A DNA stretch of 37,819 bases from Solobacterium sp. (lineage in GTDB: Bacteria > Bacillota_I > Bacilli_A > Erysipelotrichales > Erysipelotrichaceae). Below are positions 1 to 8,200 of the stretch, piece by piece. The DNA lies in assembly GCA_024693325.1 (NCBI GenBank), contig JAILLA010000103.1, positions 1 through 37,819 on the forward strand, read 5' to 3'. Both the position numbers and the translations under genes were made by a program. The first letter of the stretch is position 1; each line of letters opens with the position of its first letter. Under the pieces are notes generated by a model. The model ran no database searches and had not been told where the DNA came from. It saw only the letters and a list, made by a program, of their open reading frames with translations.

Positions 1-22
1 TGAACTGCATTATAATAAGTTC

Positions 23-59
23 GCTGATCAGGTAGGTCGAGTACTTGATTAGCTTTTTT
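23..59 (+). terminator. Candidate terminator of a gene left of the window
   Basis: On the plus strand GCTGATCA (23-30) pairs with TGATTAGC (46-53), with one G-U pair, across a 15-nt loop and is followed by six T. This fits a Rho-independent terminator for a plus-strand gene that ends before the window. The long loop makes it moderate. Confidence 0.4.
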
Positions 60-100
60 CATATCTATATTATACCATGCTTGCATGTGTTTTGCCAGTT

Positions 101-137
101 AAAGAAAACTGTAACAGTCATTTTTCAACTGTTACAG
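101..137 (-). terminator. Terminator of the ABC exporter operon
   Basis: A perfect 10-bp stem, CTGTAACAGT (109-118) with ACTGTTACAG (128-137), closes a 9-nt loop. Read on the minus strand it is followed by TTTTCTTT. It lies 8 bases past the stop of the last exporter gene and ends the minus-strand operon. Confidence 0.85.
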
Positions 138-144
138 CCCCATA

Positions 145-1956
145 TCAGACCATGTCTGCAGCCATTTCCTCGAACTGCCGGGTATAGAGACTGTAGTAAT
201 AGCCCTTCTGTTTCATCAGTTCGCGATGGGTTCCGCGCTCAACCATTTTGCCGTCCCTGACGACAAGAATGACGTCCGCGTTCACGATCGTAGAGAGACG
301 GTGCGCGATCACAAAGGACGTCCTGCCCTTGATGACGATCGAGATCGCATCCTGGATCGCCTTTTCCGTCAATGTATCGATGGAAGCCGTTGCCTCATCC
401 AGGACAAGGATCCTGGGATCGGCAATGATCGCCCTGGCAAAGGAAAGCAGCTGTTTTTCGCCTGTCGACAGCATATCACCGCCTTCCCCGACGTTGCTGT
501 CGAGACCCTTGTCCATCTTTTCCAGGACAAAGTCAGCGGAGACTAGCTTCAGTGCCGCAAGGATCTCTTCATCCGTCGCATCAGGCTTGCCGTACCTCAG
601 GTTATCCCTGACTGTTCCGGAGAACAGGTGCGGTGTCTGGAGCACATAGCCGATGTTGCTGTGGAGCCACAGCTGCGAACGTTCCCTGGCATCCCTGCCG
701 TCGATCAGCACCTGTCCCTCGGTCGGTTCATAGAACCTGCACACGAGATTGACCAGCGTTGATTTGCCTGCCCCTGTCTCACCGACGATGGCGACATTTG
801 TTCCCTGGGGAACATTCAGGTTGAAATGTTCAAGGACCTTCTCCGTTCCGTCAGGATAGACAAAGCTGACATCACGGAATTCCACGTCCCCGTACAGTTC
901 TTCCCAGTTTTCTTTCTTCGGATTGAATGTATCACCGTACTTTTCGATCACTTCCGGACGGTCTGCCACGTCGGACTGGGCTGCGAGCAGGTTTGTCAGT
1001 CGTTCAATGTTGACCTGGATAGCAATCAGTGCGGAGATCGTCTGGATGATACTCTGGATCGGCTCCATCATGCCGAGCGCATAGGAGACGAATACGGATA
1101 ATGTACCGATCCTGATCACGCCTTCCATACTCAGGCTTCCGCCCTTCCAGAGGACGATCGCAAGTGCTGCGGAGCTCATCATCGTGACAGCTGCCGAGAA
1201 CAGCGCAGAGTAATGTGTCGCGTGGATGGACGTCCGCTTCATTTCCGTTGTGTCTTTTTTGAAATCCTCGTTGATCGTATCTTCAATGACGAGCGTCTTG
1301 ATCGAACGGGCGCCGGTAATGCCTTCATTGAAGTTGCCTGTGATCTTTGAATTGACTTCACGGATCACACGGTTCAATGCGACGAGATGTTTCTGGAACC
1401 AGCTGATTAGCAGGACAGCGATCGGCACAAGGATCAGCACATACATTGCGAGTCTTGCATTGATCCTCAGCATAACGATCAGGACGAAGAGGATATAGGA
1501 ACCGTTCCAGACGATATCCATCATTCTCCAGGCGACAAGTTCACCGATCTTGCCGGTATCGCTCATCACACGGGCATGGATATAGCCGACGTTGTTCTGG
1601 TTGAAATAAGAGAATGACAGTGTCTGCAGATGGTTGAATGAAGCGTTGCGCAGGTCCCTGTCCACGTTCATCTCGATCTGGCCGCACCAGTAGACGCTGA
1701 TATAGTTGTCCAGCACCTGGATCAGCAATGTCAGGATGTAAAGCGCCGCAAATACCGGCAGCGTGTCCAGTGTTCCCAACGCGATGAAATGGTCGATCGC
1801 ATAGCTGTTGAACAGCGGATACGCGCTGTCGATCATACTGCTGATGACCGCCAGGATCACAGCGAGGATGATCGTCTTTTTATATGGCTTCGCAAAGGGA
1901 ATGACCCTGCCGATCCCGAACCAGGGCAAAGAAACGTTCTTCTTTTCTTCGTTCAT
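145..1956 (-). CDS. ABC exporter half-transporter, catalytic-site subunit
   Basis: A 603-residue type IV ABC exporter half: six membrane helices in residues 25-310 and a nucleotide-binding domain from about 355. Walker A is GETGAGKS (392-399) and Walker B ends in D520-E521 (VLDEATASID), so the catalytic glutamate is present. The signature is LSTGE (496-500) rather than LSGGQ. The neighbour has the opposite pattern, so the two should form a heterodimer with one working and one degenerate ATP site, as in the BmrCD, LmrCD and TM287/288 families. Those pumps export drugs, lipids or peptides from the cytoplasm; the substrate here is unknown. The ATG overlaps the upstream stop by 4 bases (ATGA) and has an AGGAGG 7 bases before it, so the pair is translationally coupled. 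Confidence 0.95.
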   Translation of the reverse strand: MNEEKKNVSLPWFGIGRVIPFAKPYKKTIILAVILAVISSMIDSAYPLFNSYAIDHFIALGTLDTLPVFAALYILTLLIQVLDNYISVYWCGQIEMNVDRDLRNASFNHLQTLSFSYFNQNNVGYIHARVMSDTGKIGELVAWRMMDIVWNGSYILFVLIVMLRINARLAMYVLILVPIAVLLISWFQKHLVALNRVIREVNSKITGNFNEGITGARSIKTLVIEDTINEDFKKDTTEMKRTSIHATHYSALFSAAVTMMSSAALAIVLWKGGSLSMEGVIRIGTLSVFVSYALGMMEPIQSIIQTISALIAIQVNIERLTNLLAAQSDVADRPEVIEKYGDTFNPKKENWEELYGDVEFRDVSFVYPDGTEKVLEHFNLNVPQGTNVAIVGETGAGKSTLVNLVCRFYEPTEGQVLIDGRDARERSQLWLHSNIGYVLQTPHLFSGTVRDNLRYGKPDATDEEILAALKLVSADFVLEKMDKGLDSNVGEGGDMLSTGEKQLLSFARAIIADPRILVLDEATASIDTLTEKAIQDAISIVIKGRTSFVIAHRLSTIVNADVILVVRDGKMVERGTHRELMKQKGYYYSLYTRQFEEMAADMV

Positions 1957-3773
1957 TCTGCCACCTCCTGGCTCATCTGAAGGTCATAGATCCTGCGGTA
2001 GATCGAGTGATTGTTCAGAAGCTCTTCATGTGTGCCGATCTCGGCGACTTTCCCGTGGTCCAGCACTGCGATCTGATCGGCATTCATCAATGTCGTGATG
2101 CGGTGGGCGATCAGGATGACCGTCGATTCCTCGGATGCTTCACGGAGCGATCTGCGGATCTTTGCGTCTGTTTCCGCGTCAACGGCGGAAAGCGAATCGT
2201 CAAAGACCATGACAGGCGGTTTCCTGATGAGCATCTGGGCAATGGCAGTCCTCTGTTTCTGGCCGCCGGAAAGTGTTACGCCGCGTTCGCCGACAAAGGT
2301 ATCGTAGCCTTTGTCAAAATGTTCGACCGCTTCATCCAGGGCAGCGCGTCCGGAAGCTTCCCGGACCTCCGCCATATTCGCGGACTGTCTTGCGATCTTG
2401 ATGTTTTCCGACAGTGTGCGTGAAAACAGGAATGGTTCCTGCAGCACCATACCGATATTGGTACGTACCCACTCAGCCTTCATATCGGCAATGTCCACTC
2501 CGTTGATCGTGATCCTGCCCTGTCCTTCCGGCAGATCATACAGTCTGTCCAGAAGGTACATCAGTGTGGACTTGCCGGAACCTGTACCGCCGAGGATGCC
2601 GAATGTCGTTCCCTGCGGGATCGTGAAGGATACATCCTGCAGTACTTCCGTGTTTCCGTTTTCATATGCAAAGGATACATGATCGAAGACGATGTCCCCG
2701 TTCAGATCAGGCGTAACCGCACCCGGCTTATCCTGTTCTGCTTCGGAATTCATGATGTAGCGCAGACGTTCGACCGAAATACCGGCTTTGGACATCTGTG
2801 AAATGACTCTTCCAAGTGATCTGACAGGCCATGTCAGCATCAAATTATAGGAAACAAACGAGATATATCCGCCTGCCGTCAGTTCTCCTCTGACGCACAA
2901 TATCGAACTGAAGATCGTGACCGTCAGGATCTGCAGTCCGGAGAACAGGTCGCTGACTGCCCAGAACTGTGACAGGATGCGCATCAGCTCGATCCACATA
3001 TTCGTATAATCCTTGTTCTGGTCTTCAAAACGCTCCCGTTCGTATTTCTCCCTGCCGAAGGCACGGACGACTCTCACACCGGTCAGGTTTTCCTGAGCGA
3101 TCGATGAAAGCTTTCCTTCTTCTTCATCCGCGTTCCGAAACGCGTTTCCGATCCGTCTGTGGAACAGGAAGGAATAACCGATGATGATCGGGATATAGCA
3201 CAGCGAGACCATCGTGAGCTTCGGGCTGATCGTAAACATGAAGTACAGTGACAGGACGATCAGTACAGTGATCCTGACCAGTGCGATCAGCTGCTCGGAC
3301 AGGAATACCTTGATCGTTTCCACGTCGGACGTGCATCTCTGGATAATGTCACCGGTACGGTTTTCACTGTGCCAGGAAAAAGGCAGGTGGATGATATGGT
3401 CAAAGAGCGTATCACGCATCCGCTTGACCAGTGTCTCCGCGCCTTTGGAATTGTTCAGGCGGAATTCATACCGGCAGAAAGCCCCGACCAGTTCGACCAC
3501 AACGACCGTGAACGCAATGTAATGCAGATGGGTACGCAGGAACGGCGCGCCGCCGATCTTTGCGATCTGTGCGTTGACCCATGCCGGAAGCGTTGATTCC
3601 TTTGTGCCGATCACCGAGTCGACCGTATATCCGAGGATCTTCGGATTGATCAGGTCCAGGAGCGATACAAGGCACGCGAAAAGCATGCTGCAGAAGAAAT
3701 AACGCTTGCTGCCCTTTAGAAAATACAGAACCAGACTGTTTCCGGTTTCAAATTTTGCCTGTTTTTTTGTCAT
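1953..3773 (-). CDS. ABC exporter half-transporter, degenerate-site subunit
   Basis: A 606-residue membrane-fused ABC exporter half. Transmembrane domain is about residues 20-330 and the nucleotide-binding domain starts near 358. Walker A GGTGSGKS is at 395-402 and the signature LSGGQ at 501-505 is canonical. Walker B reads FDDSLSAVD, with D526 where the catalytic glutamate normally sits. This is the usual mark of the degenerate half of heterodimeric exporters; the next gene supplies the working glutamate. The start is ATG at 3773; a TTG one codon earlier is less likely. No Shine-Dalgarno is visible before the ATG, and a promoter-like pair lies so close that the mRNA may be leaderless. It sits 43 bases downstream of the ZIP transporter with no terminator between, so read-through from that gene is also possible. 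Confidence 0.94.
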   Translation of the reverse strand: MTKKQAKFETGNSLVLYFLKGSKRYFFCSMLFACLVSLLDLINPKILGYTVDSVIGTKESTLPAWVNAQIAKIGGAPFLRTHLHYIAFTVVVVELVGAFCRYEFRLNNSKGAETLVKRMRDTLFDHIIHLPFSWHSENRTGDIIQRCTSDVETIKVFLSEQLIALVRITVLIVLSLYFMFTISPKLTMVSLCYIPIIIGYSFLFHRRIGNAFRNADEEEGKLSSIAQENLTGVRVVRAFGREKYERERFEDQNKDYTNMWIELMRILSQFWAVSDLFSGLQILTVTIFSSILCVRGELTAGGYISFVSYNLMLTWPVRSLGRVISQMSKAGISVERLRYIMNSEAEQDKPGAVTPDLNGDIVFDHVSFAYENGNTEVLQDVSFTIPQGTTFGILGGTGSGKSTLMYLLDRLYDLPEGQGRITINGVDIADMKAEWVRTNIGMVLQEPFLFSRTLSENIKIARQSANMAEVREASGRAALDEAVEHFDKGYDTFVGERGVTLSGGQKQRTAIAQMLIRKPPVMVFDDSLSAVDAETDAKIRRSLREASEESTVILIAHRITTLMNADQIAVLDHGKVAEIGTHEELLNNHSIYRRIYDLQMSQEVAE

Positions 3774-3781
3774 CAAGCATT

Positions 3782-3810
3782 ATTAAAACAGGATTCATTC
3801 ATTTAAACAA
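3782..3810 (-). promoter_or_regulatory. Candidate promoter of the ABC exporter operon
   Basis: On the minus strand TTGTTT (3805-3810), a 17-nt spacer and TTTAAT (3782-3787) lie only 8 bases from the ATG at 3773. If used, transcription would start at or within two bases of the start codon. Confidence 0.4.
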
Positions 3811-3816
3811 GATAAA

Positions 3817-4596
3817 TCATCCCAGCACTGTGTCGAGGATCATCATGATGGTGAAACCTGCCGCGAAAGCGATCGTTCCGGAATTGGAATGTTCCCCCTG
3901 GCTCATGCCCGGGATCAGTTCTTCCACCACCACATACATCATTGCGCCTGCCGCAAAGCTCAGGAAATACGGCAGGAATGCAGAAACAGTACCGACTGCC
4001 GCGATCGTCAGGATTGCTGCGGCAGGTTCGACCGCGCCGGAAAGGACACCCATGATAAAGGCCTTGCCCTTGGACATGCCTTCTGCCTTCAGGGGCATGG
4101 ATATGATCGCGCCTTCCGGGAAGTTCTGTATTGCGATGCCAAGCGCCAGTGACAAGGCAGCCGCTGCCGAGATCGCGCTGCCCTTCATCAGTGCCGCATA
4201 CACGACGCCGACCGCCATACCTTCCGGAATATTGTGGATCGTCACCGCCAGCAGCATCTTCACCGTTTTCGGCAGGTTTGAATGCGGCCCTTCAGGGACC
4301 TCGCTGTTGAGATGCAGATGCGGGACACTGCGGTCGATCAGAAGCAGGAACAGGATGCCCGCCCAGAAACCAACGGTTGCCGGTACAAACATCATGCTTT
4401 CCAGATGCTTTGACTGCTCCATGGACGGAATGATCAGGCTCCAGATACACGCTGCGGTCATGACCCCTGCCGCAAAGCCGGCCAGGATCCGCTCCGTGCT
4501 GATCCGGATCTCTTTCTTCATCAGGAAGACGCAGGCGCTTCCCAAGGATGTTCCTATAAACGGTATCAGAATACCCAATAATAACTGTTCAGACAT
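3817..4596 (-). CDS. ZIP-family divalent metal transporter
   Basis: A 259-residue integral membrane protein of the ZIP (ZupT-like) family, which carries zinc, iron or manganese across the cytoplasmic membrane, usually inward. About eight hydrophobic segments are visible. The two metal-site helices carry the family motifs HNIPEG (121-126) and NFPEG (158-162), plus EELIPG further on. A histidine-containing loop (HLHL near 93, then PHS) lies between the third and fourth helices, where ZIP proteins have a metal-binding loop. ATG at 4596 has AGGAGG four bases before it. A short dyad just upstream (4611-4628) suggests metal-responsive control. The two exporter genes follow on the same strand, possibly on the same transcript. 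Metal specificity cannot be read from sequence alone. Confidence 0.93.
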   Translation of the reverse strand: MSEQLLLGILIPFIGTSLGSACVFLMKKEIRISTERILAGFAAGVMTAACIWSLIIPSMEQSKHLESMMFVPATVGFWAGILFLLLIDRSVPHLHLNSEVPEGPHSNLPKTVKMLLAVTIHNIPEGMAVGVVYAALMKGSAISAAAALSLALGIAIQNFPEGAIISMPLKAEGMSKGKAFIMGVLSGAVEPAAAILTIAAVGTVSAFLPYFLSFAAGAMMYVVVEELIPGMSQGEHSNSGTIAFAAGFTIMMILDTVLG

Positions 4597-4610
4597 AAAA
4601 CCTCCTATTA

Positions 4611-4653
4611 AGTTAGTCTTATCTAACTATAGCACAAGATACAGTTAATGCCA
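4611..4653 (-). promoter_or_regulatory. Promoter and dyad operator before the ZIP gene
   Basis: AGTTAG (4611-4616) and CTAACT (4623-4628) form a perfect inverted repeat with a 6-nt spacer. It overlaps the minus-strand hexamer TATAGT (4626-4631), which lies 16 bases from TGGCAT (4648-4653). The TTAG...CTAA layout resembles operators of DtxR/MntR-type metalloregulators, which would suit a metal transporter. No regulator gene is in the window, so the identity is inference. Confidence 0.4.
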
Positions 4654-4716
4654 GCCTGATGATCACGAAAAAGGACTATCAAAAACAAGTTGGGGAAAAC
4701 GAAAGCTTCAAAGAAT

Positions 4717-4736
4717 TCCGGGGCTTTCGCCCCGGA
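4717..4736 (-). terminator. Terminator after the surface-protein locus
   Basis: An 8-bp GC-rich stem (4717-4724 with 4729-4736) closes a 4-nt loop. The minus-strand tail is AATTCTTT, only moderately T-rich. It lies past the remnant tail of the giant surface protein and before the ZIP gene. Confidence 0.5.
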
Positions 4737-4815
4737 CAAATTCATAGCGTCTGTATTTCGTGTGTCTGCTTTGGCGGGATCATATCATCCTGCCCGTACC
4801 TCGCCAATTTTTTAT

Positions 4816-5211
4816 TCACTCACCGACCCTGATATAATATGCCGTTTCTTCTCCCGAAACTGTATCTTTCAGCGTCAGTCTGTACATACCGACTGTATCT
4901 TCACCGAAGAGTGTCTTCGGCCAATCGGAGAAATATCCCGATGTCAGCGTGACACTGCAGAGATAATCCCCCCAGCCGTTTTCTTCCGGGGACAGCAGCC
5001 AGCCAAGCGTGCTGTCACCATATACATCATCCGTGATTTTGACCTGGCTTTCCAGTTTGATGATGATGATATCCGCATCTTTGATCTCTTCACCGCCGCC
5101 GTCCATTTACTGGAAATAAAAGTCCTCTTTTCCCAGCCTCGCTTTCAGGAATTCCACTGTTACGTTCGACGCTTCATAAATGTTGTTGGTCCCGGAAAGT
5201 GTCAGCGGGCT
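4816..5211 (-). pseudogene. Detached C-terminal segment of the giant surface protein
   Basis: Directly after the TAA of the 1833-residue protein (5212-5214) the same reading frame continues: 34 sense codons (5110-5211), a second TAA (5107-5109), then 96 more codons starting with ATG at 5106 and ending in TGA at 4816-4818. The translated parts look like real secreted-protein sequence (for example EASNVTVEFLKARLG and GMYRLTLKDTVSGEETAYY), with beta-strand-like alternation. The ATG after the second stop has no good ribosome site, only a GAGG about 15 bases away. The best reading is a former C-terminal domain cut off by two in-frame stops. Alternatives are a separately translated 96-residue protein, stop-codon read-through or sequencing errors. 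There is no LPXTG motif or membrane tail here. Confidence 0.6.
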
Positions 5212-8200
5212 TTATCTGTCCAGCCAGTGCTCACTCAGCGGCTTCTCCGTGATCTTGAATTTCACCGTCTTATATCCGCCGTAATTGTTGATACCGTGGA
5301 GCGTGGCGGAAGCTGTTCCTTTTTTGATGTTGTTTGCGTAGCTTACAATCTCATAATCCACACCATAAACAAGATCTGTTGTCTTGTTGATCAGTGCTTT
5401 TGTGAATGAACTCCCGTCCAGCGTAACTGCTTCCCCTGTGTATTGCCGAGAAGTGACTGTGAACACCGCTTTACTGATGTCCGCACCTTTGGAAATCACC
5501 CGGTAGTACCCATACGCTGTGCCGGTGTAATTATTCCTCCCGGTGACGGTGACCCTGATCTTTGAACCAGCAGGCACTTTGTCTTTTGCGCCAAGCAGTG
5601 TATATGTACCGTCCTCATTGTCCAGCTCATATACATATGACTTCAGATAATCCGTCCCCGCCTTCAGGGCTTTTTTGTCTGTATCCTTCAGGGAAGGCGT
5701 GCTCTTATACTTACCGGCAGTACTGCTGTACACAACATCTTTCACCGTAACTTCCGTTTCAGAGATATCTTTCAGCAGAATGTCATAATACAAAACCTGT
5801 GAATCCGTCCCTTTGTAGTTGCCTTTAAACTTCACTGTGGCGGACCCTGTTCCGATCCTGGTAATGCCGGTATAGGTGACTGTATAGTCCCTTCCTTCGG
5901 CAAGCAGCCCGAGTTCTTCGTCATACACCCGGATCTGTGCTTTCGCCCCGCCTTTTGCATACGGTACTTCTTCTTCATATGTAATATCATCCAGTGTAAT
6001 TACTTCACTGTTTGGCAGAATGGTGAACTTCACGGTACGTTTGCCGGTGAATCCTCTTCTTCCTTCGACCTGGACAGAAGCAGTCCCTGCATTCACATTG
6101 TTTGTATATGTGTCCTCCAGGATCACGAAGTCTTCCGGTTCCAGATCAATACCGTTATATGTCAGTCCGAATCCATCCTGCAGTGTCTGCGGTTTCCCGT
6201 TATACATATATGTCCCGATATTTGCATTCTTCATCTTTTTGTCAGTCAGGGAGATACCGGTCACTTTCATACTCACAGTCCTTCTGCCGGTGTATTTCCC
6301 GGTGCCTTCAATCACAAATCTCAGTGTCCCGGTATTTCGGTAAGCCGAAGGTATTTCAGCAACGATAAAGTCATCCGGATACACCAGCTTCTGCTTCCCG
6401 TTTTTCACGGTCAGGTTCGGGATGATTTCTTCTTCGAAGTTATCCCCGTCAAGATCCTGGTATTTCACGCTCTTCGCAGAAACAGTGAGTTTGTTTACCG
6501 GGATCAGGGTATTCCCCTTTGGCACGACAGATGCTTTGACAGTGATCTCACCGGAATAATTACCCTTTCCCTGAATGGTAAGTGTCACTTCACCGGGACT
6601 CGTCCTGTCCCAGACCTCACCGTCCAGCGTGTACGCAGCGATCGTATAGTCGGTTCCTTTGACAAGCTTCTTCGTACCGAAATACACCACTGGTGCGGGA
6701 TTCAGCATCTTTCCCGTCGTCTGCAGGGTCAGCTCTTCCGTCCTGACCCTTTCATCCTGCAGGGATAACGGCAGGATTTCAAACGTGATCGTCTCACTTC
6801 CGGTGTAGTTGCCCTTCATCTTCAGGGTGATCGTCGCCGTTCCTGCTTTGATGTTGTTCTTATATGTGAGGGTATAATCCGTCCCTGCCTTCAGCAGCTG
6901 CCCGGAGTCATATACCTGCACTGCCGGTTTGATGGCAGAGCCGGTGTATTCAAATGTCTTCGGGACCTCATTGGTGTAAATGCCATCCTGCGTGACTTCG
7001 ACTGTGAAATCATCACTGAACTCCCCTGCCCGTACGGTAATCACCGCTATCCCTTCAGAAACACCTGTCACGACACCGGTTTCACTGACCGGGGCGATTT
7101 CAGGATTACTGCTTTCAAATGTCACTTCCTGATGAGTTGCGTTCTTCGGTTCAATGGCATATATGATCTGTATTTCTTTTCCAATCGGCAGGTATTTCAC
7201 TTCGTTCAGGATCCGGATCCCCCTGACCGGGATCTCGGTAACAGTCACTGTCACGGAAGCACTCAGCCCGCCGTCATTTGTTTTTGCGGTGATGACAGCC
7301 GTACCGATGGAGACTGCCCTGACAAGACCGTCCCGGTCCACTTCCGCAGTTTCCGGATGGTCCGAAGACCATGTCACTCTCTTATCAGAGGTATCCAGGG
7401 GCATCACTTTCGCGACCAGCTGTTTTTCTGTCCCTTCCTCAAGCGCAATATCAGAAAGGACTGTTTCCTCCATGGTTGCCGGATCAAATTCAATGATCTG
7501 TATGCTTTCCGGATGGGCAATGACAGTCACCGTGCAGGCATCCGCAAGCTGCCCGCTTTCCGTCAGGGCAACAATAATCGCCGTCCCTCCTTTCAGTGCC
7601 GTTACCAGTCCGTTTTCGTCAACTGACGCAGCGAATTCATTATCAGATGACCATGTCACTTTCGTACTGATGGCATCTGCCGGCAGAACTTCTGCCGTAA
7701 GCTGGTATGTTTCACCTTTTTCCATCACCACATCTTTCTCGGAAATCGTTACGGAAGAAACTTCCGGTTTTATGATAACCTGATGCTCAGCAAAGACATC
7801 CGGATCAGAAACAGACCTTGCAGTAATCACAGCTGTTCCGGGCGCCACCGCAGTCATCTTTCCTTCATCATCGACAGCAGCGGTCTCCGGATGGTCACTT
7901 TCCCAGGTCACACTGCGATCATCTGCCTCTTCCGGCAGGACTGTGACCGTGAAGTTCACCTGGGTTCCCGGTATGCAGACTGTCGGTTCTGAGACATTGA
8001 ACACCAGCGATGTCACATGGACGACCTCTTGCTCATCAGGAATATCAAAACAGTCAGTGTACTGGTAGTTGTCACTTCCCGGTCCGCTGTAAACCCAGTA
8101 CCTCACCTGGTCACCGGTCGTTTTGATGCCGTAGATTCGGCCTCTGTTCATTTCACTGTCTTCCAACGCATATACCTTCCTGACTGTTCCGTCAGTTTTA

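Noticed and set aside
3755..4648. 297-codon plus-strand open frame
   Set aside because: It lies antisense over the ZIP gene, which has clear HNIPEG motifs and a good ribosome site. The translation has no recognisable domain.
5107..5214. Programmed stop-codon read-through or selenocysteine-type recoding in the surface protein
   Set aside because: Both stops are TAA, which is not used for selenocysteine, and no recoding hairpin is evident. Decay or sequencing error is simpler.
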